A DNA stretch of 30,032 nt from Bordetella parapertussis (GTDB lineage: Bacteria > Pseudomonadota > Gammaproteobacteria > Burkholderiales > Burkholderiaceae_C), in the NCBI GenBank assembly GCA_945900695.1, contig CAMDJU010000004.1:1-30032 (forward strand), in the 5' to 3' direction. Below, one piece after another: positions 25,061-30,032 of this stretch; within the stretch, counting starts at the first letter, position 1, and the number at the start of each line of letters is the position of its first letter. Both the position numbers and the translations under genes were made by a program. The notes under the pieces were generated by a model. That model was not told the DNA's origin. It did not search any database and was given only the letters and a program-made list of their open reading frames with translations.

Positions 25061-26077
25061 ATGCCCTTTCCCTGGCAAGCATGGGTGATGCGCCAGTGGC
25101 AAAAGCGCAACTGGGCCAGTTCAGTCCTTTGGCCCCTGAGTGGTTTGACCTGGTTGGTGGTGTTTTGGAAACGGCGTCAGCGACAACGCCACCCGCCCAT
25201 CAGCCCCGGTGTGCCGGTCGTCGTCGTGGGCAATGTGATGGTGGGTGGCGCCGGAAAAACACCCCTGGTCATGGCTTTGGCGATGCGCTGGCAGTCACAG
25301 GGCATTTCGGTGGGAGTGGTGGCGCGCGGTTTTGGGCGCGAATCCACAAAAATCATCGCCGTGAATGAACGCAGCACATTCAAAGACGTGGGCGATGAGC
25401 CGCTGCTGGTTTGGCGCCGCTGCCAGGTGCCCGTTTTCGTTGGCGCAGACCGCGCGGCTTGTTGCCAGGCCTTGTTGGCAGCACATCCCCAAACGCAAGT
25501 TTTGATCAGCGATGACGGCCTTCAACATGCTGGGCTGCACCGTGACATGGAGATATGTGTCTTTGATGAACGCGGTTTTGGCAATGGCTGGCTCTTGCCC
25601 GCAGGACCGCTGCGTGAACCATGGCCTCGCCCAGTAAACCCGTCGGTCAGCGTTTGGAATTTGGGTTCGCACCCAATTGCAAATGTGGATGTGGTCAGGG
25701 TGCGTCGCCAATTGGCACCCTTCGCGGTGGGACCCAAGGGTCAGCGTCGGCCCTTGATCGATTGGAAAAACCGCCGGGTCCATGCGCTGGCTGCCATCGC
25801 CAAACCGCAAATGTTTTTTGATGGCTTGCGCGACCAAGGGCTGGAATTGGGGCTGGCCCAAGCGTGGCCCGACCACGACTCATTGCTCGGATTCAACCCC
25901 GCTGTGGCTGAGGGCGACTGGTTTTGCACGGAAAAAGACGCGGTGAAATTGTGGGCCCGCTTTCCCCATGTCTGGGCCGTCCCATTGGAGTTGCAAGGCT
26001 TGGAACTTTGGTGGCCCCAAATCGATCAAGCGCTGGCCCTGCGGATATCATCTCGCCATGGAAACCAAATTGCTTGA
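25061..26077 (+). CDS. lpxK: Tetraacyldisaccharide 4'-kinase
   Basis: LpxK phosphorylates the 4' position of tetraacyldisaccharide 1-phosphate to make lipid IVA at the inner-membrane cytoplasmic face. The 338-residue protein has an N-terminal hydrophobic, basic-flanked helix (about 18-38) for membrane association. The P-loop [14 protein letters not shown] follows at about 57-70, then [26 protein letters not shown] and [21 protein letters not shown], and the C-terminal EKDAVKL. The ATG abuts the exbD stop. The 3' end overlaps the Trm112-like gene by 20 nt. Confidence 0.97.
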   Translation: MPFPWQAWVMRQWQKRNWASSVLWPLSGLTWLVVFWKRRQRQRHPPISPGVPVVVVGNVMVGGAGKTPLVMALAMRWQSQGISVGVVARGFGRESTKIIAVNERSTFKDVGDEPLLVWRRCQVPVFVGADRAACCQALLAAHPQTQVLISDDGLQHAGLHRDMEICVFDERGFGNGWLLPAGPLREPWPRPVNPSVSVWNLGSHPIANVDVVRVRRQLAPFAVGPKGQRRPLIDWKNRRVHALAAIAKPQMFFDGLRDQGLELGLAQAWPDHDSLLGFNPAVAEGDWFCTEKDAVKLWARFPHVWAVPLELQGLELWWPQIDQALALRISSRHGNQIA

Positions 26078-26240
26078 ATTGCTGGTCTGCCCGGTCACCA
26101 AAGGCCCGTTGGAATATGTTCGCGAGCGCCAAGAGTTGTTATCGCGCAGTGCCCGCTTGGCTTACCCCGTGCGTGACGGCATTCCCATCATGTTAGAGAC
26201 CGAAGCCCGGACCCTGAGCGACGAAGAGTGCGAGCGCTGA
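26058..26240 (+). CDS. Trm112/YcaR-like small protein
   Basis: A 60-residue protein ([20 protein letters not shown]...) of the Trm112p-like/YcaR family, with the conserved [16 protein letters not shown] segment. It is almost always found between lpxK and kdsB in proteobacteria. Its exact role in bacteria is unclear; the eukaryotic relative activates methyltransferases. The zinc-type CPxC is reduced to CPVT here (Cys11, Thr14) and the only other cysteine is Cys58 at the end, so zinc binding as in the four-cysteine form is unlikely. It overlaps lpxK by 20 nt, and its TGA is followed immediately by the kdsB GTG. Confidence 0.92.
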   Translation: METKLLELLVCPVTKGPLEYVRERQELLSRSARLAYPVRDGIPIMLETEARTLSDEECER

Positions 26241-28712
<2,472 letters not shown>

Positions 28713-28734
28713 GGCGCTTGCAATCTCTTAAAAA

Positions 28735-28750
28735 CTGGTTAAAAATACAG
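28735..28750. promoter_or_regulatory. LexA operator (SOS box 1)
   Basis: CTGGTTAAAAATACAG fits the CTG-N10-CAG LexA consensus with an A/T-rich centre. It lies between the divergent asparaginase and lexA genes, 58 nt before the lexA ATG. Confidence 0.85.
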
Positions 28751-28753
28751 TTA

Positions 28754-28769
28754 CTGGATATTCAAACAG
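28754..28769. promoter_or_regulatory. LexA operator (SOS box 2)
   Basis: CTGGATATTCAAACAG again fits CTG-N10-CAG. Its centre is 19 bp from that of box 1, so the two LexA dimers would sit close together. Tandem boxes in front of lexA are the usual autoregulatory arrangement. Confidence 0.88.
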
Positions 28770-28808
28770 TCAACGGACGCCCATCAACCCTTGTGCAGGA
28801 GACCCGAC

Positions 28809-29483
28809 ATGAATGAAGCCCCCAAACTCACCGACCGGCAACAGCAAATATTGTCTTTGATCCAAATCACGATCGAACGCAAGGGGTCCCCCCCCACTCG
28901 GGCCGAAATCGCCAATGAGTTGGGCTTCAAGTCGGCCAATGCGGCCGAAGAACACCTCAAGGCCTTGGCCCGCAAAGGCGTGATCGACCTGGTCAGTGGA
29001 ACCTCCAGGGGCATTCGCCTCAAAGAGTCCACCATGCGCTCCATCAACCAAGTCAGAAGCAAACAATTCAATTTGCCCCTAGAAGGCTTGGCCCAGTTGG
29101 CATTGCCCTTGGTCGGCCGGGTGGCTGCCGGTTCACCCATTCTGGCGCAAGAGCATGTGGATCAAACCTTTTACGTCGAAAACAGTTTGTTCCAGCGCAC
29201 GCCCGACTATTTGCTCAAAGTCAGGGGCATGTCCATGCGCGACGCAGGCATCATGGATGGCGACTTGTTGGCAGTTCAAATCAGCAAAGAGGCCAAAAAT
29301 GGCCAAATTGTGGTGGCCCGCTTGGGTGAAGAGGTCACGGTCAAGCGCTTTCGCCGCACCCACGACTGCATTGAGTTGCTGCCCGAAAACCCAGATTTTC
29401 AAACCATTGTGGTCGAACCCGGTGAGCCTTTTGAGATTGAAGGCCTGGCCGTTGGTTTGATCCGCAACACCATGCTTTTCTAA
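28809..29483 (+). CDS. lexA: LexA repressor
   Basis: LexA represses SOS genes and self-cleaves when RecA filaments form. The 224-residue protein has an N-terminal winged helix-turn-helix ([39 protein letters not shown]). The cleavage site is Ala107-Gly108 in GRVAAGSP, with catalytic Ser142 ([10 protein letters not shown]) and Lys179 (EEVTVKRF) in the C-terminal peptidase domain. The ATG at 28809 follows AGGAGA at good spacing; six further open codons upstream are unlikely to be used. Two LexA boxes upstream imply autoregulation. A small gene follows 10 nt after its stop. Confidence 0.98.
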   Translation: MNEAPKLTDRQQQILSLIQITIERKGSPPTRAEIANELGFKSANAAEEHLKALARKGVIDLVSGTSRGIRLKESTMRSINQVRSKQFNLPLEGLAQLALPLVGRVAAGSPILAQEHVDQTFYVENSLFQRTPDYLLKVRGMSMRDAGIMDGDLLAVQISKEAKNGQIVVARLGEEVTVKRFRRTHDCIELLPENPDFQTIVVEPGEPFEIEGLAVGLIRNTMLF

Positions 29484-29493
29484 GGAGAACCCC

Positions 29494-29814
29494 ATGAGCT
29501 TGGCCATTTGGAGCATTTTCAAAATGATGTCCCCTTTTTACTCCCTCAACCCTGCCCCCCAAACCCAAGGGCTGCAAACCGCTGCCCAGCCCGTGCGACG
29601 CCCCACACATTTGACCTTGGCCGCCAACCGGGTGGCCAAACCATTGCGGGTGGCCCGGGTCCCAGACGAGATGAGCCCACCCGACCGGGCTGGGCGAATG
29701 GTCATGTCGGGGAGGATGGATGAAGTCTGTGCCGAGTTGGACCGCTTGGTCCAACTTGAAGCCCGGCGACAAGCCCATCCAGGTAGCGGCCACACCACAG
29801 CACTGGCCGCCTGA
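29494..29814 (+). CDS. Unrecognised small protein in the lexA transcript
   Basis: I do not recognise this 106-residue protein. It starts with a hydrophobic-leaning segment (MSLAIWSIFKMMSPFYSL) too short and polar to be a sure membrane helix. A Pro/Arg/Ala-rich middle follows, then a likely helical C-terminal segment (SGRMDEVCAELDRLVQLEARRQ). A strong AAGGAG lies 5-6 nt before the ATG and the gene begins 10 nt after the lexA stop, so it should be co-transcribed with lexA and SOS-controlled. It shows none of the features by which I would recognise SulA. In Pseudomonas sulA follows lexA, so a damage-response role is a guess from position only. Confidence 0.75.
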   Translation: MSLAIWSIFKMMSPFYSLNPAPQTQGLQTAAQPVRRPTHLTLAANRVAKPLRVARVPDEMSPPDRAGRMVMSGRMDEVCAELDRLVQLEARRQAHPGSGHTTALAA

Positions 29815-29823
29815 CGTGCAACA

Positions 29824-29844
29824 GGCCCCGCGTCCAGCGGGGTC
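29824..29844 (+). terminator. Stem-loop after the lexA operon
   Basis: GGCCCCGC (29824-29831) pairs with GCGGGGTC (29837-29844), including one G-U pair, around a 5-nt loop, 9 nt after the stop of the small gene. No T run follows, so it may be a weak or Rho-assisted end or an mRNA 3' stabiliser. Confidence 0.35.
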
Positions 29845-29880
29845 GCTGGGGTGGTGCACATTCAAAGGCACAATGGGGCC

Positions 29881-30032
29881 ATGAACATTGTGATCCTTGA
29901 TGACTACCAAGACGCGGTGCGCAAACTGGCCTGCTCTCAACTGCTCGAACCTTACACGGCCAAGGTCTATACCAACACCGTCAAAGGGACGGGACAATTG
30001 GCAGTGCGACTCAAAGACGCTGAAGTTTTGGT
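29881..30032 (+). CDS. D-2-hydroxyacid dehydrogenase (5' part, cut by window edge)
   Basis: The last 152 bases encode MNIVILDDYQDAVRKLACSQ and about 30 further residues (LLEPYTAKVYTNTVKG, then GQLAVRLKDAEVLV), open to the window end. This is the N-terminal strand-helix part of D-isomer-specific 2-hydroxyacid dehydrogenases, the group often annotated as SerA-like or phosphoglycerate dehydrogenase-like. The NAD-binding domain and catalytic residues lie outside the window, so substrate cannot be judged. The start is ATG at 29881 with GGGGCC just before it. Confidence 0.8.
   Translation, partial: MNIVILDDYQDAVRKLACSQLLEPYTAKVYTNTVKGTGQLAVRLKDAEVL

Overview
This window looks like the chromosome of a betaproteobacterium of the order Burkholderiales, probably Comamonadaceae or a close relative. 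That is inferred from protein character, moderate-to-high GC, and gene orders such as exbB-exbD-lpxK-trm112-kdsB-adk and yebC-purD-hemF-nadD-rsfS-rlmH-maf-rng. I see no phage, insertion sequence, CRISPR array, rRNA or clear pseudogene. The content is mostly housekeeping and cell-envelope genes, densely packed, with many 4-nt start/stop overlaps and several non-ATG starts.

Layout. (1) Bases 1-4795, minus strand: tolB-pal-cpoB (outer-membrane constriction), then a YeeE/YedE-type sulfur transporter, tcdA (ct6A37 tRNA dehydratase) and a tRNA-Lys(UUU) gene closed by a strong terminator. (2) Bases 4810-8923, plus strand: msbA, two family-2 glycosyltransferases and a polysaccharide deacetylase, probably for lipid A export and LPS-core or surface-glycan work. 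(3) Bases 8938-16839, minus strand: a nine-gene run yebC-purD-hemF-nadD-rsfS-rlmH-maf-rng plus a family-4 glycosyltransferase. It combines purine, heme and NAD synthesis with ribosome and RNA maturation. (4) Bases 16953-19682, minus strand: clpS-clpA, the adaptor and unfoldase of ClpAP, ended by a terminator. (5) Bases 19813-22593: a cold-shock-domain protein with an unusual tail (+), icd (-), a DUF192 secreted protein (+) and sodB (-), with a bidirectional terminator between the last two. (6) Bases 22638-23903, minus strand: xseA. (7) Bases 23990-27760, plus strand: exbB-exbD-lpxK-trm112-kdsB-adk, i.e. a proton-channel pair, lipid A 4'-kinase, CMP-Kdo synthetase and adenylate kinase. (8) Bases 27741-30032: a minus-strand asparaginase diverging from lexA across two LexA boxes, an unrecognised small gene behind lexA, and the start of a D-2-hydroxyacid dehydrogenase cut by the window edge.

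How the parts work together. Lipid A and Kdo steps (lpxK, kdsB), lipid A flipping (msbA) and glycan decoration (three glycosyltransferases and a deacetylase) serve the outer membrane, which TolB-Pal-CpoB couple to division. Ribosome quality and protein turnover are covered by RsfS, RlmH, RNase G and ClpAPS. No clearly new system is visible. The points most worth a second look are the yeeE-tcdA-tRNA-Lys arrangement, the unknown gene following lexA, a five-tract G-quadruplex motif at the start of nadD, the Lys/Ala tail of RsfS and the hairpin-bearing tail of the cold-shock protein.
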